The notes under the pieces: model-generated
Seen by the model: the letters and a program-made list of their open reading frames with translations, nothing else
What the model was told of the DNA's origin: nothing
Database searches by the model: none
DNA from: Desulfobacteraceae bacterium
Lineage (GTDB): Bacteria; Desulfobacterota; Desulfobacteria; Desulfobacterales; Desulfobacteraceae
Reading direction: 5' to 3'
Assembly: GCA_003354055.1 (NCBI GenBank)
Contig: PIVQ01000038.1
Coordinates: 1 to 23,486, forward strand
DNA: 23,486 nt
Program-made: the position numbers and the translations under genes
Part shown: one piece after another, positions 15,095 to 22,802 of the stretch
Position numbering within the stretch: the first letter of the stretch is position 1
Layout of the letters: every line of letters starts with the position of its first letter

Positions 15095-15868
15095 CTATTT
15101 AGGGACAATGGCAAGGGGCCGCACAGGGCTGCCGGTGCCGCCGGTTATTTTCAGGGGAGAGGCGATGATGACGGCTCCCCTTGGCGGCAGTTTGTCTAGG
15201 TTATTCAACTGGGTTAACCCATATTTCCCGTTTCCGTGCATGATATTATGACAGGGAAACATGGGTTCAAAGGTTGCGGCAATGCCTGCATCCGTACCCA
15301 CGGTTTCCGTACAGAATCCCAGGATATCTCTTTCCTCGGCCAGGAATATCACGGCTTCAACGCTGGGACCGGGGGTGTGAGGCATGCCGTCATCTCCCAC
15401 ATTGAAAAATTTTTCACCATCCTGGGCATATTGGGCCCAGCCAGTCTTCATGACGACCCAGGAACGGGGCGGGATTTTACCATATTCTTTTTCAAAGGCC
15501 AGGATGTCAGCCACTTCCAGAAGCCGGTCGGCATTTTCAGCACATTCTGCAATCAGGTCGATGACAATGGCTTCCCCGAACAAGTCGTTTGCAGGAATAT
15601 CAGCCACAGAGATCCCGTCTTTACCCGAGACCCAGTGAATGGGGGCATCAAAATGAGATCCCACATGCTCGCCGCAGGTAAAGGAATTCCAAGCCCATGC
15701 GGGGCCGTCGTCATCGTATTCTGAAATTTTTTCCTTGGAAAATCCGGGGGTGTTTTTAAATGGCTCGGGGAGACTGAGGATAAGCGTTTCCTCATTAAGG
15801 GGCTGTCCCAGGTCAACAAATTCAAAATTGCCGGAAAAAAGTTGTTCAACCAGATTACCGTTACTCAT
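15095..15868 (-). CDS. Cyclase-family metal-dependent hydrolase (KynB/isatin hydrolase-like)
   Basis: This 257-residue protein carries the cyclase-family metal motif as HVGSHFDAPIHW at about residues 68-79 (H68, H72, D74, H78; family form HxGTHxDxPxH). Other family features are ADIPANDLFGEAIVIDL, SWVVMKTGWAQY and the ending GSPVRPLAIVPK. Known members use Zn or Mn to hydrolyse N-formylkynurenine, isatin or other cyclic or linear amides. Start 15868 has AAGGAGA upstream. It directly precedes the Mo hydroxylase genes. A natural idea is that one enzyme oxidises a ring and the other opens the resulting lactam; this is inference only, and the specificity cannot be told from the sequence. Confidence 0.85.
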   Translation of the reverse strand: MSNGNLVEQLFSGNFEFVDLGQPLNEETLILSLPEPFKNTPGFSKEKISEYDDDGPAWAWNSFTCGEHVGSHFDAPIHWVSGKDGISVADIPANDLFGEAIVIDLIAECAENADRLLEVADILAFEKEYGKIPPRSWVVMKTGWAQYAQDGEKFFNVGDDGMPHTPGPSVEAVIFLAEERDILGFCTETVGTDAGIAATFEPMFPCHNIMHGNGKYGLTQLNNLDKLPPRGAVIIASPLKITGGTGSPVRPLAIVPK

Positions 15869-15904
15869 GATTTTCTCCTTAAGTTAAAATTAAAACGATC
15901 TTTT

Positions 15905-16699
15905 TCATCCTGTAAATGCAAGGCGGCGCCTGCCGCAAAAAACAAATAGCTCCTTATTCTTATTCTGGCACACAATTGCTATTCCAAGGCTTTCGGCCAG
16001 TTCTACAGCGAGTGCTGTCGGGCCTGATACCGAGAAGATGACAGGTATTTTTGCCATGGCGGCTTTTTGAACAAGCTCGTAACTGACCCTCGAGGACAAG
16101 ACCAGAAGAGAACCTGTCTTCAGTTCTTTTTTCATGAAAAGCTTGCCGATGGATTTATCCAGAGCATTGTGGCGCCCGACATCTTCACCCACGGACAGCA
16201 TTTTTCCATGCCTTGAAAAAATGACGGCCGTGTGGGAGCAATACCGGCGGGTCTGGTACTCTGAAAGTGAATTCAGGCAATGGGTCGCAATTTCAGTGTT
16301 TATTTTTTCAGTCGCAGGAACCGCAGCTATTTGCTGTTTGAAATCTTCGATCAGTTCCTTGCCGCAGATTCCGCAACTGGTCTGACTGATAAACCCCCTG
16401 CGTTTTAAAATTTTCGGTATGAGATTAATTCTTTGTTGTGTCAGGGTCGCTGTAACAACATTGGCATCCTTCTCACAGTATCCGAGGGATGTTATATCCT
16501 CAGGTGCGGCGACGATGCCTTCAGCCAGACAGAATCCTGCAACATGGGCCAGTTCATCCCCGGGAGTCCGCATCACAACCGTATATGGTTTTCCCTGTAC
16601 CCGGATGGAAAGGGGGGTCTCCCGAATGAGATCCAGGCAAATTTCATCCTGTTCCCGCCCGGGTAATATATTGATGGTATGCTTCCTGTAACCTGTCAT
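15905..16699 (-). CDS. fdhD: Formate dehydrogenase accessory sulfurtransferase FdhD
   Basis: This 264-residue protein has the FdhD hallmark SCGICG at about residues 108-113; C109 and C112 correspond to the persulfide-carrying CxxC of the family. The N-terminal RETPLSIRVQGKPYTVVMRTPGDELAHVAGFCLAEG and the later SVGEDVGRHNALDKSIG are also typical. FdhD passes sulfur from a cysteine desulfurase to the bis-MGD cofactor, which must be sulfurated before it enters enzymes such as formate dehydrogenase. No formate dehydrogenase lies in the window, so the likely client is the bis-MGD protein at 20187-22784. ATG 16699 has AAAGGTGA upstream; the longer frame from 16750 would overlap the previous gene. 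Confidence 0.93.
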   Translation of the reverse strand: MTGYRKHTINILPGREQDEICLDLIRETPLSIRVQGKPYTVVMRTPGDELAHVAGFCLAEGIVAAPEDITSLGYCEKDANVVTATLTQQRINLIPKILKRRGFISQTSCGICGKELIEDFKQQIAAVPATEKINTEIATHCLNSLSEYQTRRYCSHTAVIFSRHGKMLSVGEDVGRHNALDKSIGKLFMKKELKTGSLLVLSSRVSYELVQKAAMAKIPVIFSVSGPTALAVELAESLGIAIVCQNKNKELFVFCGRRRLAFTG

Positions 16700-16733
16700 C
16701 GGTTCACCTTTCTTTTTTGTTAAATTCTTGCTG

Positions 16734-17765
16734 TCAAACCCCTTTTCCAAACGGACAATTGGGAAATGTACATTCCTTACAATTCATGCAGAGTCCACCA
16801 TGTCCTATGAATGCCAGTTCTTTTTTACCAATGTGCTCGCCAGCCATAACCCTGGGGAGAATGAGGTCCAGTGCGGTTATCCGGTGAAACAGGCCGCATG
16901 CAGGAACGCCCAGCAAAGGAATATCATTGATGTACCCGACCAAAAACATGGCACCCGGCAGTACGGCGGATCCATAATACATTTCGCTTGCCCCTGCCTT
17001 CCTTATACCTGTTCTGGTGACATCATCCGGATCCACACTCATGCCGCCGCTTAAAATAATGAGTTCGCACCCTTCATTCAGATGATTTAAGATCGTTTGT
17101 TTAATCCGGTCCGAATCATCAGGGACGTATTCCAGGCAACCGACATCAGAACCTAAGGATTTGAGTTTTTTTGACAATATCGGCGCGAATTTGTCAGTAA
17201 TCAGCCCATTGTAGACTTCACTGCCGGTGATAATCAGTCCGGTTTTTAAGCGCTGTATTTTTTTTATGGAGATAATACCGTTATCCCGAAGTCCGATTTG
17301 AGCTGCCCGCTCAACCGGGGCTTTTTGCATGACCAGAGGAATGGCACGTGTTGCCGCGACAAGCTCCCCTTTTTTAACCAATGAGTGGTTATGCCGGGTG
17401 GCGCACATGACCTCGTCAATCATGTTGAAGGCTGCCAATGATGCGATGTCTACGCTGAAGATACCGTCATGGGCAGCATGCAGGGTGATTTTTCCTTCCT
17501 TTGGATTATTCTCCCATTGGATACCTTCCCCTGCAAGGCTTTTGGCCAGAATTGCAGCTGCCTGATTTTCATGGATTTCCTCATCGTCCATATTTAACAG
17601 GTAAAGGTGGTTCTTCCCCATTGCCTGGAGACGGCAAATATCCTCATCACACACGGTATGCCCTTTTTTGAATGCAGCCCCTTTGAATTCACCAGGCCTG
17701 ATTTCTGTCATGTCGTGAACAAGGCGGGTACCCACTGCTTCTTGAACCGGGACTTTTTTCAACAT
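16734..17765 (-). CDS. MoeA/MogA-like molybdopterin-binding protein with C-terminal Cys cluster
   Basis: This is a 343-residue protein. Residues about 175-310 form a MoaB/Mog domain: GLIITGSEVYNGLITDKFAP, then LIILSGGMSVDPDDVTRTGI with the SGG and DD motifs of molybdopterin binding, and LLGVPACGLFH. The N-terminal part is shorter than canonical MoeA (about 400 residues). The extreme C-terminus adds C326-x2-C329-x2-C332-x4-C337, a possible iron-sulfur or zinc site not found in standard MoeA. MoeA and MogA insert molybdate into adenylated molybdopterin; this variant may do so for particular enzymes or act as a cofactor sensor. Its start overlaps the end of the FmdE-like gene by 7 bases, which points to coupled translation. 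FdhD follows 34 bases later. Confidence 0.85.
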   Translation of the reverse strand: MLKKVPVQEAVGTRLVHDMTEIRPGEFKGAAFKKGHTVCDEDICRLQAMGKNHLYLLNMDDEEIHENQAAAILAKSLAGEGIQWENNPKEGKITLHAAHDGIFSVDIASLAAFNMIDEVMCATRHNHSLVKKGELVAATRAIPLVMQKAPVERAAQIGLRDNGIISIKKIQRLKTGLIITGSEVYNGLITDKFAPILSKKLKSLGSDVGCLEYVPDDSDRIKQTILNHLNEGCELIILSGGMSVDPDDVTRTGIRKAGASEMYYGSAVLPGAMFLVGYINDIPLLGVPACGLFHRITALDLILPRVMAGEHIGKKELAFIGHGGLCMNCKECTFPNCPFGKGV

Positions 17766-18430
17766 GCAATTTCTCCTTCATGATTATCGATACTGTTTAT
17801 TTCACGTTCTTTGAACTGACTTCCTATGGATACTTCGCGGGCATTTGAAAAGTATGCTGAATCGGCACAGGGTCGGCAGACAGGTTCGCTGTTGATCATT
17901 ACTTCGCGGTCATCTCTGATCATCTGGCTGCATCGGGAACAGGTGGCTTTTTTCCGGGTGGGGCCCGGCATGTCGCACTCTTTAATATTCACGGTCACAG
18001 ACTGGACCCTGAACAGTACATCATCGGGCATGAGTTTGTATGCTTCCAGCTGTTGGGCACCTTTCCCCTCTATGCCCGGTGCATATAAATCGGCAAGATC
18101 CCTTGCCTCTTCCGTGGATATGATCCGAAAGGCCCGTCCGGTTTCAAGGTTTAAAAAAGTCGCTGCCATGATCCCGTAATCCATGAATTTCAAACTTCTG
18201 CGTCCCAGCTTCACGCCGGTGACATGGGCCACGGCATCCCCTGCACACCGATCCATTTCAATGTAGACAATCAGTTTTTTGATCTGTTCCCGGGACGTGG
18301 GATCTTCCAATCCGATCAGCGTGCATCCCAGCATGGCCATGCGGACACCAATTACCTGGCCCGGGCACAGGTGTCCGTGTAATTTGGAAGATTCGCTCAA
18401 AAGTGTCTCGAAACTTTTTTTAAAGGCCAT
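17759..18430 (-). CDS. FmdE-family protein with C-terminal zinc ribbon
   Basis: This 223-residue protein starts with the FmdE hallmark LHGHLCPGQVIGVRMAMLG (H18, H20, C22), and continues with the family's MDRCAGDAVAHVTGVKLGRRSL. The C-terminus has a small four-Cys zinc ribbon: C164, C167, C185, C188. FmdE is named from the molybdenum formylmethanofuran dehydrogenase cluster of methanogens but is not a catalytic subunit; in bacteria such proteins occur next to molybdopterin-enzyme genes and are thought to help cofactor handling. Start 18430 has an AGGAGG-type site. It heads the maturation module with the MoeA-like and fdhD genes. The exact role is unknown. Confidence 0.87.
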   Translation of the reverse strand: MAFKKSFETLLSESSKLHGHLCPGQVIGVRMAMLGCTLIGLEDPTSREQIKKLIVYIEMDRCAGDAVAHVTGVKLGRRSLKFMDYGIMAATFLNLETGRAFRIISTEEARDLADLYAPGIEGKGAQQLEAYKLMPDDVLFRVQSVTVNIKECDMPGPTRKKATCSRCSQMIRDDREVMINSEPVCRPCADSAYFSNAREVSIGSQFKEREINSIDNHEGEIAC

Positions 18431-18537
18431 TCATTCCTCCTGTGTTTAGTTTTCCCTGCCTGCTCCGCAAAAAAAAATTCCAAAGAGCAGATCAGGGAAT
18501 ACTTTTCTAAGTCAAAACCGTTGGGTTAGGGTGTGTT

Positions 18538-19428
18538 TCAAATCGTGGAGTGACTTAGTGGCGGAGAATAAAGTGCTGATTTGAACAAGACCATCTTAAG
18601 GCCGAAATCCCCTATCAATTCAGCGATAGCCACAAGAAGAAGCACGAAGACCGACACGGACCCGGTCATTGCGAGCAGTCCTGCTCCGATAATCCCTACG
18701 AGTACAACATATCCCAGGAACCATTTTTGATGTTCTCCAAAGAGCAGCTGCAAAACCGTTGCCATTCCCGTACTGCTCTTATACGCGGCGCCGTGGAGCA
18801 TACTTAAAATCGATATCAACGTAACCACAATTAAAACCAGCTCTGCTGTTTTTAGAAAATGCAGCGCTGCGGGGTCAGCAGCCAGAAATGAATTGACACC
18901 GAAAAGAAGCGTCATTGTTACACCGCCCATAAGCCCGTAAACAATGCTTATTATCGGCATCAATCCGGTGTTCCACAAAGGAAGGGAGGGGGAGTGGGAT
19001 AAGACATATCCCAGATAGATCATCACAATAAAAGTTCCGGCCATTGCCAGAAAAAATACAACGCTTCCTAAACCGGGGCCAAAAACAGACCATTTCAGAT
19101 TGACCATATGAAGAAACCCGAACCCTGTGAACAGGATCGCACCAACGATCCCCCGGCTTATCCATGCGGTTCGCACGTTAGCGATGGCCCGCCAGAACCT
19201 TAAGGGTTGTCCTAAATGCATAAAAAGAGCAGCCGGTTTGAAAAATGTCGTTAGAATCCAGCCAAAAATCATACCGGGCATGAAATCATAAAATGCCGAA
19301 ATAAAGAATGTACCGGCCCCCACATCTCCGAAGAAAAATGCTAAAGCGATTTTCCAGCCCCATGCTTCCTGCTTTCTATACCCGACTTTATATTCATTAC
19401 CCACAATATCATATGTTCTTAAAGGCAT
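18538..19428 (-). CDS. padD: NrfD/PsrC-type membrane subunit, probable phenylacetyl-CoA:acceptor oxidoreductase anchor
   Basis: This 296-residue protein has about eight hydrophobic helices and the NrfD-family HLGQPLRFWRA motif after helix 2 (H71). Such subunits bind menaquinone and anchor a molybdoenzyme and its ferredoxin subunit. ATG 19428 has AGGAGAAAG upstream. It follows the ferredoxin gene, from which it is separated by 129 bases filled mostly by the fold-back repeat at 19457-19565. The order catalytic, ferredoxin, anchor is that of Psr/Dms-type enzymes and of PadBCD. The Pad assignment rests on the upstream 2-oxoacid oxidoreductase gene. If the substrate were polysulfide or thiosulfate, the anchor would look much the same. 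Confidence 0.7.
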   Translation of the reverse strand: MPLRTYDIVGNEYKVGYRKQEAWGWKIALAFFFGDVGAGTFFISAFYDFMPGMIFGWILTTFFKPAALFMHLGQPLRFWRAIANVRTAWISRGIVGAILFTGFGFLHMVNLKWSVFGPGLGSVVFFLAMAGTFIVMIYLGYVLSHSPSLPLWNTGLMPIISIVYGLMGGVTMTLLFGVNSFLAADPAALHFLKTAELVLIVVTLISILSMLHGAAYKSSTGMATVLQLLFGEHQKWFLGYVVLVGIIGAGLLAMTGSVSVFVLLLVAIAELIGDFGLKMVLFKSALYSPPLSHSTI

Positions 19429-19456
19429 AACTTTCTCCTGTTGGTTGTCGTCCTGT

Positions 19457-19565
19457 TAAGGATCGGCTTCAAAATTACTTGAACATTTGTTTTCAAAATC
19501 CCCTGGCTTTTAAGGGGTTTAGGAAATAATTTTGATCAAGTTATTTTGTAACGATTCCTAATCCA
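19457..19565 (-). repeat. Fold-back (MITE-like) repeat, copy B, inside the pad operon
   Basis: This 109-base copy matches 611-741 in both termini but has one core hairpin (CCCC...GGGG) where copy A has two. The two copies are in the same orientation on the plus strand. It fills the space between the ferredoxin and NrfD genes. Its right end, CCTAATCCA on the plus strand, gives GAT-TAG in the minus frame, so the last codon and the stop of the ferredoxin gene lie inside the repeat. In RNA the element would fold into a long hairpin between two cistrons. Confidence 0.8.
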
Positions 19566-20175
19566 CATAGAAAACTTTTGGTTGTGTATTAAGTTCAGCC
19601 AGAGCCTGATACCCTTTTCTTGCCTGGATCAGCTTGCGCGGTTCACTGTTAGGATCGTTAAGATCGCCAAAAACGCGTGCTTCTGTCGGACATGTGAAAA
19701 CGCAGGCCGGATCAAGCCCCTGATTTACCCGTTCATGGCAGAACGTGCACTTTACTGCGGTTCCTACGGTAAATCTTGGATAACCCTGTTCCTCAAAGGG
19801 GGTGATTTCACCGCTTTTATGAAGTCCTGCTTCAAAGGTTTCTTTTTTGAGTTTTGCTCTTTTTTTGTAGGGGCAGGCTACGATACAGGCACCGCATCCG
19901 ATGCATTTGTCCTCATCTACAAGCACTATGCCTTCATCCGTTGTATAGGTGGCGGTGGTGGGACAAACTCTCGCGCAGGGAGCGTCTTCGCAATGGTTGC
20001 AAATGGTGGGAACATAAGCCCGTGTGACATTGGGATATGTTCCGATTTCTTCACTTAAGGTTTCCGTCCAGGCGATTCCATTTGGGACACTGTTCTCTGA
20101 TTTACATGCAACTGTGCAGGCATTACAGCCAAGACACCGTTTTAAATCCAATACCATTCCATATTTTACAGTCAT
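19558..20175 (-). CDS. padC: Four-cluster ferredoxin subunit, probable phenylacetyl-CoA:acceptor oxidoreductase subunit
   Basis: This 205-residue protein has sixteen cluster cysteines in four groups, as in DmsB/PsrB/NrfC proteins: C14-C17-C20-C24, C59-C62-C67-C71, C91-C94-C97-C101 and C143-C146-C158-C162, giving four [4Fe-4S] clusters. It has no signal peptide. It should wire electrons from the molybdenum subunit to the NrfD-type anchor. Start 20175 has GGGAGGT 6 bases upstream and lies 11 bases after the catalytic-subunit stop. The stop TAG is part of the fold-back repeat, so the C-terminus may have been changed by its insertion. It matches PadC in type; the Pad reading depends on context. 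Confidence 0.75.
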   Translation of the reverse strand: MTVKYGMVLDLKRCLGCNACTVACKSENSVPNGIAWTETLSEEIGTYPNVTRAYVPTICNHCEDAPCARVCPTTATYTTDEGIVLVDEDKCIGCGACIVACPYKKRAKLKKETFEAGLHKSGEITPFEEQGYPRFTVGTAVKCTFCHERVNQGLDPACVFTCPTEARVFGDLNDPNSEPRKLIQARKGYQALAELNTQPKVFYVD

Positions 20176-20186
20176 CTGCGACCTCC

Positions 20187-22784
20187 CTATTTAGTAGCAT
20201 ACCGATATTTTGTAAGTTCACTTTTAACTTCTTCAACATCATTGGGATTCTTTCTGAAAAGCTCGACCCTTACTTTGGCAGACGTTTCCATTTGTCCGCT
20301 GCATGCGCATGTGTTTTTCAGGTTTGCAGGAAGAAGTCTGTTAAAATGTCCGCCTCCGGCTTTTACCACGGCATGGTAGCCTGTCCAGCGCGACAACGCA
20401 TTGGAAATACCAAGCGTCTCTATATGTACGCCTTCCGTTACTCTGGCAAGGCCCATAATCGTGCCGTAGTTGGAGGTTACTTTAATAAGATCCCCATTCT
20501 CGATACCCCGTTTTTTTGCGGCGGCCGTGTTGATAAGAATTCCCATGTGAACCGGATTTTTATGTACAATATCGTCAATCCAGGGGATGCTTAAATTCTC
20601 ACCAAAGTTAACCTCAACATCCTTGAAGGTAATGGCATACATGTCAAATTCTTCCGGCTCTTTGTGGACCGGATCCAGCACTGCCGTCGGAACAGCCTGG
20701 TAATCATCCCATTCCCAGATGTCGTAGAAAGGCACCTTGGCTTTTTTCATATTTTCCTGGAGTTCTACTTTTCTGGTAAGAATATCTTCAATGTAGAAAT
20801 GAATTCTTTGACCTTCCCAGGGGCGGTAGAATTTGTCGGTCCGCCTCATGGTGCTGGCATGGCCTTTTTCTTTAAACCACTCAAGATCCTTATCGTCCCA
20901 CATCTTGCCTTTTCTTTCGGCAATTTCCTTATCAGAATACTTTATCCCCGGTTTAAGCATGAGGTCGGGTTTTTCAAAAAACATGTTTGCAAAATTCTGG
21001 ACTTCATTCCAGTTATCAAGGATACCGACCCGTTCGGAAATCTCATTGAAAATTTCCTCTTCACTCTTGCAGTCCCAGAGAGGCTCAATGGCTGGCTGTG
21101 TAAGGCACGGTCCTTCGGTCAGGGGAGGTTCAATCATAACCATGTTCCAGCGCTCGAGGTTATCAAGAGTCGGAAGAACAATATCCGCCCATTGGGTGGT
21201 TTCGTTGAGCAGAATATCGATGGCCACGATAAAGCGCATATTGCGCAGAATTTCAAAGTATTTGTCCTGGGGCCCGTTCAAATTCCACAAGGGATTGGAA
21301 TGGCAGATCAACATGGTATCCGGTTGATAATCCATCCCCCATTTTTCCGGTTCGAAATATGTCTGGGTGATCAGATGTCCCGGGTCAACCCCAAGGGGGA
21401 AATAGTCCATTAAATGGGCGGTGTTCGGCGGATAGGCAAAGGGAACTTCAGGGTGAAGCTGATGGGGGGTTGTTTTAATCTGTCCGCTTTCACCCTCCCA
21501 GATGTGACCCCTGTCAATCATAAAATCATCAAGGGTAAACCCAACATGACCACCAGGTGCGTCAATGCAGCCGATAAGAAAATTCACAAGCTTAAAGGAA
21601 TGATTGGTCATTGTACCTGTTTTATGGCCCTGGGCACCCCTGTAGTAATTGTAAGCCGCCGGTCTGTAGGGCAGTTCTCTTCCGTCAATGGTAATTTTCG
21701 AGCCAATGCTTGCCGCCTTGGCAAAATCCCTGGCAATGCGCTGGATGGTCTCTGCCGGAACAGTGGTAATTTCAGAAATTCTCTCCGGGGTACACTTGCT
21801 TATGTTTGCCTTGAAAATTTGGAAGGCCGGGGAGACCCGTACACCTTCAACCTCATATTCTCCCTCAAGGGCAAAATCTTTTATGGTTTCATCATCATAG
21901 AGTTTTGCCTTCTCATCAACTGGATCCCATACGTACATTTTGTCATCTTTATTGCGGACAAAAAAGCCGTCCGGACCCACAAGATAAACCGCATTGGTGT
22001 CTTTTTTCAGAAAGTTGTAATCGCACAGTTTTTCTTCAATCATCACATGACACAGCCCTAAAGCAAAATGCCTGTCGGTTGCCGGCCTGATGGGAACCCA
22101 CTCGTCGGATTTCGCCGCTGATATGGAAAGCCGCGGTTCAACGGTAAGCAGCTTCATGCCTCGGTCAACACGGGCCCTTGCCATGTGGCGGGACGCACCA
22201 GCCATGTGGAGATGAGAGGAAAAACCGTCCCCCCCGCCATTATTGATCCAATAATTGCAATGCTGAGTGTCATTTCCTGCAGCAAAGGAGGAGTGAACAA
22301 AACCATTCATGGGATGGTATCCGCCGCCGCACTGGGTTCCCACAACACTGAAATAATTTGCATTTCCGCCAAAGGCGGCCGGCCATGCCCATAAGTAGAG
22401 TTTTTGGAAATCATTAATGGCCGGGAGCAGTTTTCTGGGATCATCTTCAAAGGTCTTCTTCAACTCTTTTCCGACAGTATCCAGGGCTTCTTCCCAGGAA
22501 ATGGGAACCCATCCCGGATCATCATCCGGCCCTTTTCTCGGATTGGTTCGTTTCATCGGCGTTTTAATGCGCTGGGGATCATAAAGCCTCATAAGAGAAG
22601 AATTCCCTTTGGGGCACAGCCCGCTTTCATTACTCGGGTTGGTGGGATTGCCCTCTACCTTATTCACGATACCCTCATCTGTAACATGCACTCTCGTACT
22701 GCATGAGTGAAGGCACATCTTACAGGTTGAATTGATCCATTTTCCGGGTTTTACTGAATTTTGAACAGTGTTTCCATCATACAT
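20187..22784 (-). CDS. padB: bis-MGD molybdopterin oxidoreductase, probable phenylacetyl-CoA:acceptor oxidoreductase catalytic subunit
   Basis: This 865-residue DMSO-reductase-family protein begins with a [4Fe-4S] site C21-x2-C24-x3-C28 and C57 (STCKMCLHSC, GLCPKG). C152 in GTQCGGG is the likely protein ligand of molybdenum. WADIVLPTLDNLERW and the C-terminal IENGDLIKVTSNYGTIMG are cofactor-domain features. There is no twin-arginine signal, so the enzyme faces the cytoplasm, unlike most polysulfide and thiosulfate reductases. That suits a CoA-thioester substrate. In denitrifying Thauera and Aromatoleum, PadBCD oxidises phenylacetyl-CoA to phenylglyoxylate, and a 2-oxoacid oxidoreductase (PadEFGHI) then makes benzoyl-CoA. 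Here a 2-oxoacid oxidoreductase beta subunit ends 18 bases upstream, which is why I prefer PadB. ATG 22784 has AGGAGTGA. A different alpha-carbon hydroxylation, or pyrogallol-type chemistry, is possible. Confidence 0.72.
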   Translation of the reverse strand: MYDGNTVQNSVKPGKWINSTCKMCLHSCSTRVHVTDEGIVNKVEGNPTNPSNESGLCPKGNSSLMRLYDPQRIKTPMKRTNPRKGPDDDPGWVPISWEEALDTVGKELKKTFEDDPRKLLPAINDFQKLYLWAWPAAFGGNANYFSVVGTQCGGGYHPMNGFVHSSFAAGNDTQHCNYWINNGGGDGFSSHLHMAGASRHMARARVDRGMKLLTVEPRLSISAAKSDEWVPIRPATDRHFALGLCHVMIEEKLCDYNFLKKDTNAVYLVGPDGFFVRNKDDKMYVWDPVDEKAKLYDDETIKDFALEGEYEVEGVRVSPAFQIFKANISKCTPERISEITTVPAETIQRIARDFAKAASIGSKITIDGRELPYRPAAYNYYRGAQGHKTGTMTNHSFKLVNFLIGCIDAPGGHVGFTLDDFMIDRGHIWEGESGQIKTTPHQLHPEVPFAYPPNTAHLMDYFPLGVDPGHLITQTYFEPEKWGMDYQPDTMLICHSNPLWNLNGPQDKYFEILRNMRFIVAIDILLNETTQWADIVLPTLDNLERWNMVMIEPPLTEGPCLTQPAIEPLWDCKSEEEIFNEISERVGILDNWNEVQNFANMFFEKPDLMLKPGIKYSDKEIAERKGKMWDDKDLEWFKEKGHASTMRRTDKFYRPWEGQRIHFYIEDILTRKVELQENMKKAKVPFYDIWEWDDYQAVPTAVLDPVHKEPEEFDMYAITFKDVEVNFGENLSIPWIDDIVHKNPVHMGILINTAAAKKRGIENGDLIKVTSNYGTIMGLARVTEGVHIETLGISNALSRWTGYHAVVKAGGGHFNRLLPANLKNTCACSGQMETSAKVRVELFRKNPNDVEEVKSELTKYRYATK

Positions 22785-22802
22785 ACTCGTTCACTCCTTA
22801 TT

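Noticed and set aside
20664..22061. Long plus-strand open frames opposite the Mo oxidoreductase gene
   Set aside because: They are antisense shadows of a well-supported 865-codon gene, with no domain features.
20187..22784. Polysulfide or thiosulfate reductase as the identity of the Mo enzyme
   Set aside because: The subunit set fits, but there is no Tat signal and the gene is tightly linked to a 2-oxoacid oxidoreductase. It is kept as the main alternative only.
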